Assembly (NCBI GenBank): GCA_963805715.1
Contig: CAWDVK010000013.1
Location: forward strand, 124,001-188,000
DNA length: 64,000 bases
Source of the DNA: CAWDVK01 sp963805715
GTDB lineage: Bacteria; Actinomycetota; Actinomycetes; Streptosporangiales; Streptosporangiaceae
Reading direction: 5' to 3'
In this document: positions 52,330 through 60,075 of the stretch, piece after piece
How the letters are laid out: each line of letters opens with the position of its first letter
How positions within the stretch are numbered: the first letter of the stretch is position 1
Program-made: the position numbers and the translations under genes
The notes under the pieces: model-generated
What the model saw: only the letters and a program-made list of their open reading frames with translations
The model's database searches: none
What the model was told of the DNA's origin: nothing

Positions 52330-53178
52330 CTAGGGGAGAGTGAGGATCTCGTAACCGTCGCTGGTGACGGCGAGCGTGTGCTCGAACTGGGCGGTCCGCA
52401 TCCTGTCCCTGGTCAGCACGGTCCAGCCATCCGGCCAGATGTCGTAGTCGATGGTTCCCAGTGTCAGCATCGGCTCGATGGTGAACGTCATTCCCGGTTC
52501 CATGATCAGGCTGACATCCGGGTCGTCGAAATGCGGCACGACCAGGCCCGAGTGAAACGTCCGGCCGATGCCGTGGCCGGTGAAGTCACGGACGACGCCA
52601 TAGCCGAAGCGGCGTGCATAGGACTCGATCACCCGGCCGATGGCGTTCAGCGGCCGTCCGGGAGCGACCGCCCGGATGCCCCGCATCATCGCTTCCCTGG
52701 TGCGCTCGACCAGCAGCCGGGACTCCTCGTCGGCCGAGCCGGCCAGGAAGGTGGCGTTCGTGTCGCCGTGCACGCCGCCGATGTAGGCGGTGATATCGAT
52801 GTTCACGATGTCGCCGTCGGCGATGACGGTGTCATCGGGGATGCCGTGGCAGATCACCTCGTTGAGGGAGGTGCACAGTGACTTCGGGTAGCCGCGGTAG
52901 CCCAGCGTGCTCGGGTAAGCGCCGTGGTCGCAGAGGAACTCGTGCCCGATGCGGTCCAGCTCGTCCGTGGTCACGCCGGGCGCCACGTTCCTGCCGACCT
53001 CGGCGAGCGCGCGGGCGGCGATGCGCCCGGCCAGGCGCATTCGCTCGATCGTCTCCGCATCCTTAACGTCGGGCTCGCCGGTCCGCGGGACCTTCCTGCC
53101 GACGTACTCCGGGCGGGCGATGTGAGCGGGTACCGGCCGCAGCGGCGAAACGCGGCCAGGCTGGAGCATCGTAGCCAT
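52330..53178 (-). CDS. map: Type-I methionine aminopeptidase
   Basis: The 282-residue product starts at ATG 53178. It carries the actinobacterial MetAP1 N-terminal extension (RPEYVGRKVPRTGEPDVKDAETIERMR) and the five metal ligands: ICHGIP (His), VNIDITAYIGGVHGDTNATF (two Asp), TGHGIGRTFHSGL (His), MEPGMTFTIEPML (Glu) and AQFEHTLAV (Glu). It removes initiator methionine from nascent proteins. It diverges from the 57-codon gene at 53199 with only 20 bases between start codons and is convergent with the MMPL gene. Confidence 0.95.
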   Translation of the reverse strand: MATMLQPGRVSPLRPVPAHIARPEYVGRKVPRTGEPDVKDAETIERMRLAGRIAARALAEVGRNVAPGVTTDELDRIGHEFLCDHGAYPSTLGYRGYPKSLCTSLNEVICHGIPDDTVIADGDIVNIDITAYIGGVHGDTNATFLAGSADEESRLLVERTREAMMRGIRAVAPGRPLNAIGRVIESYARRFGYGVVRDFTGHGIGRTFHSGLVVPHFDDPDVSLIMEPGMTFTIEPMLTLGTIDYDIWPDGWTVLTRDRMRTAQFEHTLAVTSDGYEILTLP

Positions 53179-53198
53179 GATCTGGAAGTCTAGTGGCC

Positions 53199-53372
53199 AT
53201 GGATGATGACCAGCAGTGGTGGTTCTGCCTGAGGCACAACACGGTCGAGCACGGGGCCGGCTGTCCAGGCAAGGACCGGCTCGGCCCGTACCCGACGCAG
53301 GATGCGGCGGCGCACGCGCTGGAGACGGTGCAGCGCCGGAACGAGGAGTGGGACGCCCAGGACGGGGACTGA
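53199..53372 (+). CDS. Conserved small Cys/His/Trp-containing actinobacterial protein (57 aa)
   Basis: ATG 53199 opens MDDDQQWWFCLRHNTVEHG, then AGCPGKDRLGPYPTQDAAAHALETV and RRNEEWDAQDGD, stopping at 53372. Two Cys and two His residues could bind a metal ion (C-x2-H ... H-x4-C spacing). Small proteins with this QWWFCLKH...GPY...A..AL...RNEEWD pattern are common in actinobacteria and have no known function. It starts 20 bases from the divergent map gene, so the two share a very compact promoter region. Confidence 0.8.
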   Translation: MDDDQQWWFCLRHNTVEHGAGCPGKDRLGPYPTQDAAAHALETVQRRNEEWDAQDGD

Positions 53373-53532
53373 GCCCGGCGTCGGCCCTGCCCTGCCCTGC
53401 CCTGTCCCGTGCCGGGACGTGGCCGGCGCTGGCCTGCCGCCGGGGCTGCGGTCGCGCGCTGCCGCGCCGGCCGTTCCGGCGGTCGTTCTTGTAGGCTGAG
53501 GCCAGCGGCAGTCCAGCCAGTTTGGGGGCACG

Positions 53533-54468
53533 GTGACGGCAGACCATCCTGGCGGCGGCCTGCCGCCGGCGGCCGAGGCGCGGCTGGCCGAGATCAGGCG
53601 CAGCGGCACCTGGGGCTCGGCACTGACGACCGACGAATTCGCCGCGATCCGCAGTGTCGGGTTCGAGCCGGTCGGCCAGGTGCTGGGCGCGGCGGTCTAC
53701 AACATCGGCTATTCCGGCGGCTATGCCTGCCCGGGTGCCTGGGCAGGCTACGGGGGCTACGGCGGCTTCGCGGGCCCGTACCGGAGCGTGACGGCGCTGT
53801 CCGGCAGCGGCTCCCTGGGGTCTTACGCCCCCATGGTGCAGACGCTGTATGAGGCGCGGCGGCAGGCGATCGGCCGGATGGTGGCGGAGTGCGCGGAGTT
53901 GGGCGGCCATGGCGTGGTCGGGGTGCTGCTGACCATCCGGCCGTTTCCGGCGGGCGGGCTGGAGTTCAAGGCCATCGGCACGGCGGTGCGGGCGCCCGGC
54001 GCGGTGCCGCTGAAGCAGCCGTTCACCTCGGACCTTTCCGGCCAGGACTTCGCCAAGCTGATCATGGCCGGCTGGGTGCCGGTGGCCCTGGTGCTCGGCA
54101 TCTCGATCGGGGCCAGGCACGACGACTGGCTGACGGTCAACCAGACCAGCTGGGGCTCTGGCAACACCGAGGTGCACGGTTACACCGAGCTGGTGAACCA
54201 GACCCGGCACGATTCGCGCAGCCAGCTGGAGCGGGACGTGACCCGGCACGGCGCGGACGGCGTGGTGGTGCAGAGCATGGACATGCGGGTGCGCGAGCGC
54301 GAGTGCTCCATGCAGGAGGGACGTCGGGATCACATCGTCGAGGCGACCATCATCGGCACGGCGACCGCCCGGTTCGCCCGCAGCGAGCACCGCCAGCCCG
54401 AGCCGCTCGCGATCCTGTCGCTGGACCCGCAGCGCCGCCAGGCGGCCCGCGTCCGGCTTGGTCCCTGA
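53533..54468 (+). CDS. YbjQ-like (heavy-metal-binding domain) protein, two-domain
   Basis: The 311-residue product starts at GTG 53533. Two YbjQ/PF01906-like units are visible: TDEFAAIRSVGFEPVGQVLGAAVYN with LYEARRQAIGRMVAECAELGGHGVVGVLLTI, and FTSDLSGQDFAKLIMAGWVPVALVLGISIG with LERDVTRHGADGVVVQ. The first unit carries a Gly/Tyr-rich loop (PGAWAGYGGYGGFAGPY). YbjQ proteins form pentamers; metal binding is a family label rather than shown function. It is the first of three tandem paralogues. Confidence 0.82.
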   Translation: MTADHPGGGLPPAAEARLAEIRRSGTWGSALTTDEFAAIRSVGFEPVGQVLGAAVYNIGYSGGYACPGAWAGYGGYGGFAGPYRSVTALSGSGSLGSYAPMVQTLYEARRQAIGRMVAECAELGGHGVVGVLLTIRPFPAGGLEFKAIGTAVRAPGAVPLKQPFTSDLSGQDFAKLIMAGWVPVALVLGISIGARHDDWLTVNQTSWGSGNTEVHGYTELVNQTRHDSRSQLERDVTRHGADGVVVQSMDMRVRERECSMQEGRRDHIVEATIIGTATARFARSEHRQPEPLAILSLDPQRRQAARVRLGP

Positions 54469-54617
54469 GCGGCGGCGCAGCATGGCGCCAGGCTCCGGGG
54501 CAGCCCCGGCTCCCGCAGCGCCCGGGCGGGCGCCGGGCGCCGCTCGGCCAGCGGGGAACCGGCGAGGGCCAGGTCTATAGTGCCTATGAGCGATCGAAAC
54601 CCGCCGAAGGGCTTGCC

Positions 54618-55159
54618 GTGGCACAGAGCTGGTCCGGGACCGGGCTCCCGCCCGCTGCGGCAGCCCGGATGGCGGAGATCGCCGGCAGCGGCACGTGGGG
54701 CTCAGCGCTCAGTACCGATGAGTTCGCGGCGATCAGGAGCGCGGGATTGGAGCAGGCCGGCCAGGTGCTCGGCGCCGCCGTCTACAGCATCGGCGATCCG
54801 GGCAGCGAGTCCTGCCCGGCAGGCGAGCAGGCATCCGTCCTCGGCCGTCTCGCGGGCGGCCGCGCCGCCGCGCTGTCGGCGCCCGGCCCGATCGACTCGT
54901 TCCGCAGCCTGGTCACCGCGCTGTATCAGGCCCGCCGTCAGGCCATCGGACGGATGGCGGGGAGTGCTCGCGGCTCGGCGCCCATGGCGTGGTGGGCGCC
55001 TTGCTGACCGTCGGCGAGTTCGCTGCGGGCGGGCTCGAGTTCCACGCCATCGGCACCGCCGTGCGCGTGCCCGGCGCCCGGCCGCCCGGCCGCTCGGCAC
55101 GGCCAGCGGCCCGGACCGTACCGGGCCTCGGGCCCGCCCTGGCCCGCCTGGGAGAATGA
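54618..55159 (+). pseudogene. YbjQ-like paralogue, one-base deletion
   Basis: From GTG 54618 the frame reads SWSGTGLPPAAAARMAEIAGSGTWGSALSTDEFAAIRSAGLEQAGQVLGAAVYSIG, parallel to the first paralogue. Near 54958 one base is missing in a GGCGGGGAG context. The remaining part of the first unit (GAHGVVGALLTVGEFAAGGLEFHAIGTAVRVPG) is in another frame and stops at 55159. The second YbjQ unit is absent. It is therefore a truncated and frameshifted copy. Confidence 0.8.
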
Positions 55160-55193
55160 GCATCATCCAGCGAGAATGCAGCCGAGGAGCAGC

Positions 55194-56039
55194 ATGACTG
55201 ACCAGCAGGCAATCGATGCAGGGGCCGCCGGAGTACCGCAGGACGCGATCCGGCGCCTCGCCGAGCTGACGCCCGGTCATCCCGGCGCGATCTTCACCTC
55301 GGATCTGTCCGTCAACGAGTTCCTGCTGGTGCGCGAGGTCGGGTTCCGGCCGCTCGGGCTGGTGCTCGGCAGCTCCATCTACCACGTCGGCCTGCAGGTC
55401 GCCCGCTGGGGCAAGAGCCAGGAACTGGACGTCCTCTCGCAGGCCATGTATCACGCGCGCGAGCTGGCCATGACCAGGATGGAGGCCGAGGCGCAGGCGC
55501 TGGGCGCCGACGGCGTGGTCGGAGTCCGGCTCGAGGTCGAGATGAAGGAGTTCGGCGCGGACATCGCCGAGTTCATCGCGGTGGGCACGGCGGTCAAGGG
55601 CGAGCCGGGCGCGGGCGGCGGGGGAGTGACGGACTGGCGCAACAACAAGGGCCTGCCCTTCACCTCCGACCTGTCCGGCCAGGACTTCTGGACGCTGATC
55701 CGGGCCGGCTACGCGCCGCTCGGCATGGTGATGGGGTCATGCGTCTACCACATCGCCCATCAGCGGCTCGGCGGAAAGATCGGCAACATCGGGCGGAACG
55801 TCGAGCTGGAGCAGTTCACCCAGGCCCTCTATGACGCCCGCGAGCTGGCGATGAGCCGGATGCAGGCGGAGGCCGAGGAACTGCATGCCGAGGGGATCGT
55901 GGGCGTCCAGCTACGCCAGCACAGTCACACCTGGGGCTCGCACACGACCGAGTTCTTCGCGATCGGGACGGCGGTCCGGCCGCTGCGCGATGATCACGTG
56001 ATCGCCACCCCGACCATGGTGCTGAGCCTGGACTCCTGA
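55194..56039 (+). CDS. YbjQ-like (heavy-metal-binding domain) protein, two-domain
   Basis: The 281-residue product starts at ATG 55194 with RBS GAGGAG. Both units are well preserved: FTSDLSVNEFLLVREVGFRPLGLVLGSSIYHVG with MYHARELAMTRMEAEAQALGADGVVGVRL, and FTSDLSGQDFWTLIRAGYAPLGMVMGSCVYHIA with LYDARELAMSRMQAEAEELHAEGIVGVQL. Each ends with EF(I/F)A(V/I)GTAV. The middle linker is Gly-rich. Diversification between paralogues is strong outside these motifs. It may form rings like YbjQ, but no partner is known. Confidence 0.85.
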   Translation: MTDQQAIDAGAAGVPQDAIRRLAELTPGHPGAIFTSDLSVNEFLLVREVGFRPLGLVLGSSIYHVGLQVARWGKSQELDVLSQAMYHARELAMTRMEAEAQALGADGVVGVRLEVEMKEFGADIAEFIAVGTAVKGEPGAGGGGVTDWRNNKGLPFTSDLSGQDFWTLIRAGYAPLGMVMGSCVYHIAHQRLGGKIGNIGRNVELEQFTQALYDARELAMSRMQAEAEELHAEGIVGVQLRQHSHTWGSHTTEFFAIGTAVRPLRDDHVIATPTMVLSLDS

Positions 56040-56067
56040 CCGGCGGGCACGGTTCCGGCCCACCCGG

Positions 56068-56718
56068 TCACTCCACCGGCGTGCCGCTGACCGCATCCAG
56101 CAGCCGGGCTAGCCTGCCCCGCAGGCTGTCATCGGCGCCCGCAGGCGGCTTGGCGGTGCCGCCGCGCGCGCGATGGCTGCGCGACCGCGGCGGGCCGGGC
56201 GGGTGGTAAGCCTCCCCGGCCGCCGCGCTGACCAGATGCTGGGCGGCGTCGAACGACACCGGCGCGGTGGCCGGCGGCACCGCAAGGGCCTCATGCGCGA
56301 GGCCTTCCAGGTCAGCGTCACCGCGGTCCAGCGCGAAGATCGTCACGCCCAGTTTCCTGGCGTCATCCAGCCGCTCCAGCAGGTCGCCCGGCGCGACCTG
56401 AGGGCTCACCACCAGTAGCGTCTCGTCCCTGCTGGCAGCCTGCAGGCGGTCCATCCCGACTCGCAGGTGCTCCGGGCCGGTCGGCGGCGGTGCCCAGCGG
56501 ATCAGGGTGGGGGAGAAGCTGGGGATCCCGGCCAGCCTGCTCTCATCCGCCAGGTGGGCCGTCAGGTGCCATGGCTCGTCGGCCGGCGTCCCGACCACGA
56601 GCAGTCCCTGCGGCGTCCGGGCGCTCGTGCGCAGGGCGCGCGCGAACGACCTGGTCCGGTCCAGCCAGCCGGTCGGCGCGAGCAGAACGCGCAGAGCTTC
56701 CACCTGGTCCGCGTTCAT
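56068..56718 (-). CDS. Conserved hypothetical protein (Rossmann-like)
   Basis: The 216-residue product from ATG 56718 begins MNADQVEALRVLLAPTGWL. It shows beta-alpha alternation (GLLVVGTPADEPWHLTAHLADE, TLLVVSPQVAPGDLLERLDDARKLGVTIFALDRGDADLEGLAHEAL) and a low-complexity C-terminus. The second half resembles the SIS/sugar-phosphate type of ligand binding only in its overall pattern. I do not recognise a family. It is convergent with the YbjQ-like gene. Confidence 0.65.
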   Translation of the reverse strand: MNADQVEALRVLLAPTGWLDRTRSFARALRTSARTPQGLLVVGTPADEPWHLTAHLADESRLAGIPSFSPTLIRWAPPPTGPEHLRVGMDRLQAASRDETLLVVSPQVAPGDLLERLDDARKLGVTIFALDRGDADLEGLAHEALAVPPATAPVSFDAAQHLVSAAAGEAYHPPGPPRSRSHRARGGTAKPPAGADDSLRGRLARLLDAVSGTPVE

Positions 56719-56843
56719 GGCCCCATGGTGCCGGAACCTCGCGTCGGGGCGCAGGCAAATCGTGACGATGCGATCACGGAATGCCGGCGAGGCGCCGCGG
56801 CACCGGGGCCGGCCCGTGATCGCCGGTCTGGCAGGATCAGGTC

Positions 56844-57530
56844 ATGGCCGACGACACCACTCCGCCTCCAGCCGCCGGCTCCGCCCGGCTCACCATCGGC
56901 ATTCTCGGCGGTACCGGGGATCAGGGCCGGGGACTGGCCCGGCGGCTGGCCCTGGCCGGGCATCACGTGATCATCGGCTCGCGGAGCGCAGACCGCGCCG
57001 CGGCGGCGGCGGCGTCACTGGGCGGCCCGCCCGCGCTGCGCGGCGCAGCTAACGCCGACGCGGCCAGCGCGGCCGATGTCGTCATCGTGGCCGTGCCGTG
57101 GGACGGCCACCGGGACCTGCTGGCCGGACTCGCTGACGTCCTCGATGGCAAGGTCGTCATCGACTGCGTCAACCCGCTCGGCTTCGACGAGCGCGGTGCC
57201 TACGCGCTGGACGTGCCGGAGGGCAGCGCGGCCGAGCAGGCGGCGGCGGTCCTGCCCGGCAGCCGGGTCGTCGGGGCGTTCCACCACGTGTCGTCGGTCG
57301 TGCTGCTCGATCCCGAGGTCGCCGAGGTCGACCTCGACGTGCTGGTGCTGGGCGATGACCGGTCAGCGACCGACCTGGTCCAGCAGCTAGCCAGCGGCAT
57401 CTCCGGCATGCGCGGCGTCTACGCGGGCAGATTGCGTAACTGCGGGCAGGTGGAGGCCCTCACCGCGAATCTGGTCTCGGTCAACCGCCGGTACAAGGCG
57501 CACGCCGGGCTGCGCATCACCGATATCTGA
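56844..57530 (+). CDS. npdG: NADPH-dependent F420 reductase
   Basis: The 228-residue product starts at ATG 56844. The Rossmann NADP motif IGILGGTGDQGRGLARRLALAGHHVIIGSRSADRA has the family's G-G-T-G-x-Q-G-x-G-L-A spacing. VVIVAVPWDGHRDLLAGL, DCVNPLGF, RVVGAFHHVSSVVL and the C-terminal QVEALTANLVSVNRRYKAHAGLRITD complete the Fno/NpdG match. It transfers hydride between NADPH and coenzyme F420, so this organism makes F420. It is followed by a perfect 21-bp tandem array. Confidence 0.95.
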   Translation: MADDTTPPPAAGSARLTIGILGGTGDQGRGLARRLALAGHHVIIGSRSADRAAAAAASLGGPPALRGAANADAASAADVVIVAVPWDGHRDLLAGLADVLDGKVVIDCVNPLGFDERGAYALDVPEGSAAEQAAAVLPGSRVVGAFHHVSSVVLLDPEVAEVDLDVLVLGDDRSATDLVQQLASGISGMRGVYAGRLRNCGQVEALTANLVSVNRRYKAHAGLRITDI

Positions 57531-57559
57531 GCGAGCCGCTGCCGGAGCCGGCGCGGCCG

Positions 57560-57727
57560 CGGCCCGGCCAGGATCGCAGGCGGCCCGGCCAGGATCGCAG
57601 GCGGCCCGGCCAGGATCGCAGGCGGCCCGGCCAGGATCGCAGGCGGCCCGGCCAGGATCGCAGGCGGCCCGGCCAGGATCGCAGGCGGCCCGGCCAGGAT
57701 CGCAGGCGGCCCGGCCAGGATCGCAGG
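57560..57727. repeat. Eight perfect 21-bp tandem repeats
   Basis: Eight identical copies of a 21-bp unit (beginning CGGCCCGGCC, ending GATCGCAGG) run head-to-tail from 57560 to 57727 with no mismatch. The unit length is a multiple of three, so all frames stay open and produce artefactual repeat peptides. It lies 29 bases after the npdG stop and 48 bases before the K+-channel start. There are no spacers, so it is not a CRISPR. Confidence 0.97.
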
Positions 57728-57775
57728 GAGCGCGGTCATCGGCCGGGTCCGTGTCGCTCTGTATCGTAACTCCCT

Positions 57776-58900
57776 GTGAGTGATCGGTCTCAGGGGGGAG
57801 CGATATCGGGTGGCGACGCCGATCCCGGGCCTCCTGCCGTCTCGCTGCCATCCCGTAGCGTCAGCCCGCTGGCCGCAGTCGCGCTCCGGATGGCGCTGGC
57901 AGTGTTCCTGGTGGTACTGGCGACGGTGATCGTGTACCTGGGCCGGGACGGCTACCGGGACGCCGCTCACCCTGGTCAGCCGCTCAGCCTGCTCAGCTCG
58001 GCCTACTACGCGACCGTGACCCTCTCGACCATCGGCTACGGCGACATCGTGCCGGTCAGCGATGCGGCGCGGCTGGTGAACATCGTGCTGATCACGCCGA
58101 TCCGGGTGATCTTCCTGGTGGTCCTGATCGGCACGACCCTGGAAGTGCTGACCCGGCGCACCCGGACAAGCTGGCGCATTGCCCGATGGAGGTCCAGAGT
58201 GGCTGATCAGACGGTTGTCGTGGGATACGGGACGAAGGGCCGCAGCGCGGTGCGGACGCTGCAGGAAGCCGGAGTCCCGGCGGACTCCATCGTGGTCGTC
58301 GACATCTCGCCGCAGATGATGGCCGAGGCGAACTCCGCCGGCCTGGCCGGGGTCGGCGGCGACGCGACGCGGCGGGACGTGCTGATGCGCGCCGAGATCG
58401 AGCGCGCCGCGCGGCTCGTGGTCGCTGTCGGGCGCGACGACACCGCGGTGCTGATCACCCTGACGGCTCGCCAGCTGAATCCGTCTGCCGCCATCGTCGC
58501 CGCGGTCCGCGAGGGGGAGAACGAGCCGCTGCTGCGGCAGAGCGGGGCCGATCATGTAGTGGTGTCGTCCGATGCGGCCGGGCGACTGCTCGGCCTGTCT
58601 ACGATCCGGCCCGGCGCCGGGCAGGTGATATCGGACCTGCTCAACCGCGGCTGCAGCCTGGACCTGGCCGAACGGCCAGTCACACCCGCCGAGGTGGGCG
58701 GGCCGGCCGGGGGATCGCCAAGCGGGGTGATCGGCGTGCTGCGCGCTGGGCACGTGCTGGCCACTGACGACCCGCGCGCAGGCGAGCTGCGGGAGGGGGA
58801 CCGGCTGATCCTCGTCTCCGCGGCCGAGCCGCCGACGACCGAGGCGGTAGCGACCCAGCCAGCCGCGACCGGGCACGGGGCTGACCGGGCACGGGGCTGA
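57776..58900 (+). CDS. Potassium channel with TrkA-N/TrkA-C (RCK) domains
   Basis: The 374-residue product starts at GTG 57776. One helix (ALRMALAVFLVVLATVIVYL), a pore loop with selectivity filter TLSTIGYGDIVPVSD, and a second helix (IVLITPIRVIFLVVLIGTTLEV) form a two-helix K+ channel subunit. A TrkA-N domain follows (VVVGYGTKGRSAVRTLQEAG, VGGDATRRDVLMRAEIERAARLVVAV), then a TrkA-C-like region (GELREGDRLILV). It gates K+ flux in response to a bound ligand. The end of the gene contains a short 16-bp tandem duplication (GACCGGGCACGGGGCT type). Confidence 0.93.
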   Translation: MSDRSQGGAISGGDADPGPPAVSLPSRSVSPLAAVALRMALAVFLVVLATVIVYLGRDGYRDAAHPGQPLSLLSSAYYATVTLSTIGYGDIVPVSDAARLVNIVLITPIRVIFLVVLIGTTLEVLTRRTRTSWRIARWRSRVADQTVVVGYGTKGRSAVRTLQEAGVPADSIVVVDISPQMMAEANSAGLAGVGGDATRRDVLMRAEIERAARLVVAVGRDDTAVLITLTARQLNPSAAIVAAVREGENEPLLRQSGADHVVVSSDAAGRLLGLSTIRPGAGQVISDLLNRGCSLDLAERPVTPAEVGGPAGGSPSGVIGVLRAGHVLATDDPRAGELREGDRLILVSAAEPPTTEAVATQPAATGHGADRARG

Positions 58901-58933
58901 CCGGGCACGGCTCTCAGGGAGCCCGGCACGGCG

Positions 58934-58981
58934 CTGGCGCCCGCGGCTGGCAGACATGCTTGCCAAGGCCGCGGGCGCCAG
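58934..58981. terminator. Strong bidirectional hairpin between convergent K+ channel and panB genes
   Basis: CTGGCGCCCGCGGC (58934-58947) pairs perfectly with its reverse complement at 58968-58981. An inner TGGCA/TGCCA pair extends the stem towards an eight-base loop. It sits 33 bases after the channel stop and 13 bases before the panB stop on the other strand. It is the clearest terminator-like structure seen in the window. Confidence 0.8.
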
Positions 58982-58994
58982 TCCCGCCTGCTCG

Positions 58995-59872
58995 CTATCG
59001 GTAGGAGTGCTCCTCGGCCGGGAACGCGCCGGAGACAACGTCGCCGGCGAAGGACTGCGCCGCCTCGCTCAGCACCGTGGTCAGGTCGGCGTACTTCTTC
59101 ACGAACTTCGCCGTTCGCGGCGACAGGCCGGCCATGTCTTGCCAGACCAGCACCTGCGCGTCGCAGGCGGCCCCGGCCCCGATCCCGATGGTCGGGATGT
59201 CGAGGCTCGCCGTGACCCGGCCCGCGAGCCGGCCGGCACGCATTCCAGCACGACCGCGAACGCGCCCGCGGCCTGCATGGCCTTCGCGTCGTGCAGCAGC
59301 TGCTCGCCGTCCTCCCCACGGCCCTGCACCCGGTAGCCGCCGAACGCGTTCACTGACTGCGGGGTGAGGCCGAGGTGGGCCATGACCGGTATGCCGGCCG
59401 CGACTAGCTCCTCCACCTGCGGCACCACGCGGCGGCCGCCCTCCAGCTTGACAGCCTGGGCGCCGGCTTCCTTCAGGAACCTGCTGGCGGCCCGCAGCGC
59501 GGCCTCAGGCGATGCCTGGTAGGAGCCAAACGGCAGGTCGGCGACCACCAGGGCGCGCTTCGTGGCCCTGACCACGGCGGCCGTGAGCGGGATCAGGTCA
59601 TCCACCGTCACCGGGATGGTTGTCTCGTGCCCGTAGACGACCATGGCCGCAGAATCGCCGACCAGCAGCACCGGGATGCCCGCCTCGTCGAACACCCGCG
59701 CGGTCAGCGCGTCGTAGGCGGTGAGCATAGGCCATCGCTCGCCGCGAGCCTTGGCGGCGGCGATGTCCCTGACGGTGATGCGGCGGGTTGCGGTGCCGCC
59801 GTAGAGCGCTTCGGGGGCTGAGGTCCGCGCTTGCGTCGCGGCCCGCCCGGGATCAGCCAGACGTGCAGTCAT
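58995..59872 (-). pseudogene. panB: panB (ketopantoate hydroxymethyltransferase), one-base deletion
   Basis: The ATG at 59872 follows GGAGGC. The first frame has ITVRDIAAAKARGERWPMLTAYDALTA, VLLVGDSAAMVVYGHETTIPVTVDDL (metal-binding Asp in VGDS), VVADLPFGSYQ, AVKLEGGRR and AHLGLTPQSVNAFGGYRVQG. Near 59235 one base is missing in the codon after VLECVPA. The C-terminal part (LAGRVTASLDIPTIGIGAG, DAQVLVWQDMAGL, FVKKYADL) continues in another frame to 58995. Everything else is intact, so restoring one base gives a full-length PanB of about 290 residues for pantothenate synthesis. As this is normally essential for growth without pantothenate, a sequencing error is likely. Confidence 0.85.
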
Positions 59873-59989
59873 GTAGTTGCCTCCGTGTCTCGAGGCGCCC
59901 CAGTGGCGTCCCCGGACACCTAAATGATGGCATGACCCGGGGACTGCCAACAGAGGACTTTGGTCGCACTAGCGGCGAAAAATGGGTTA

Positions 59990-60012
59990 CGATACGATCT
60001 GGTTTCGTATCG
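59990..60012. promoter_or_regulatory. 8-7-8 inverted repeat, probable TetR operator
   Basis: CGATACGA (59990-59997) and TCGTATCG (60005-60012) are perfect complements around a seven-base spacer. The site is between divergent panB (start 59872) and tetR (start 60076), in a less GC-rich stretch. It is the natural candidate for binding by the adjacent TetR protein, controlling itself and possibly panB. Confidence 0.75.
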
Positions 60013-60075
60013 ATAATCGGTAAACCGCGGTCACGGCAGAGGTCCGCCGGGCCGGGCGCGGCGCATGGGGGGAAC

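Noticed and set aside
52330..54624. 764-residue minus-strand ORF extending map far upstream
   Set aside because: Only the part after ATG 53178 matches methionine aminopeptidase; the rest is antisense to the 57-aa and YbjQ-like genes.
57387..57851. Minus-strand ORFs with CDPGRAA or ILAGPPA repeats
   Set aside because: They are shadows of the 21-bp tandem repeat, whose unit is a multiple of three and so keeps every frame open; they overlap npdG and the channel gene.
59931..60075. Upstream ATG extension of the TetR gene
   Set aside because: It would put the inverted-repeat operator inside the coding region and add a non-family N-terminus; GTG 60076 has a better RBS.
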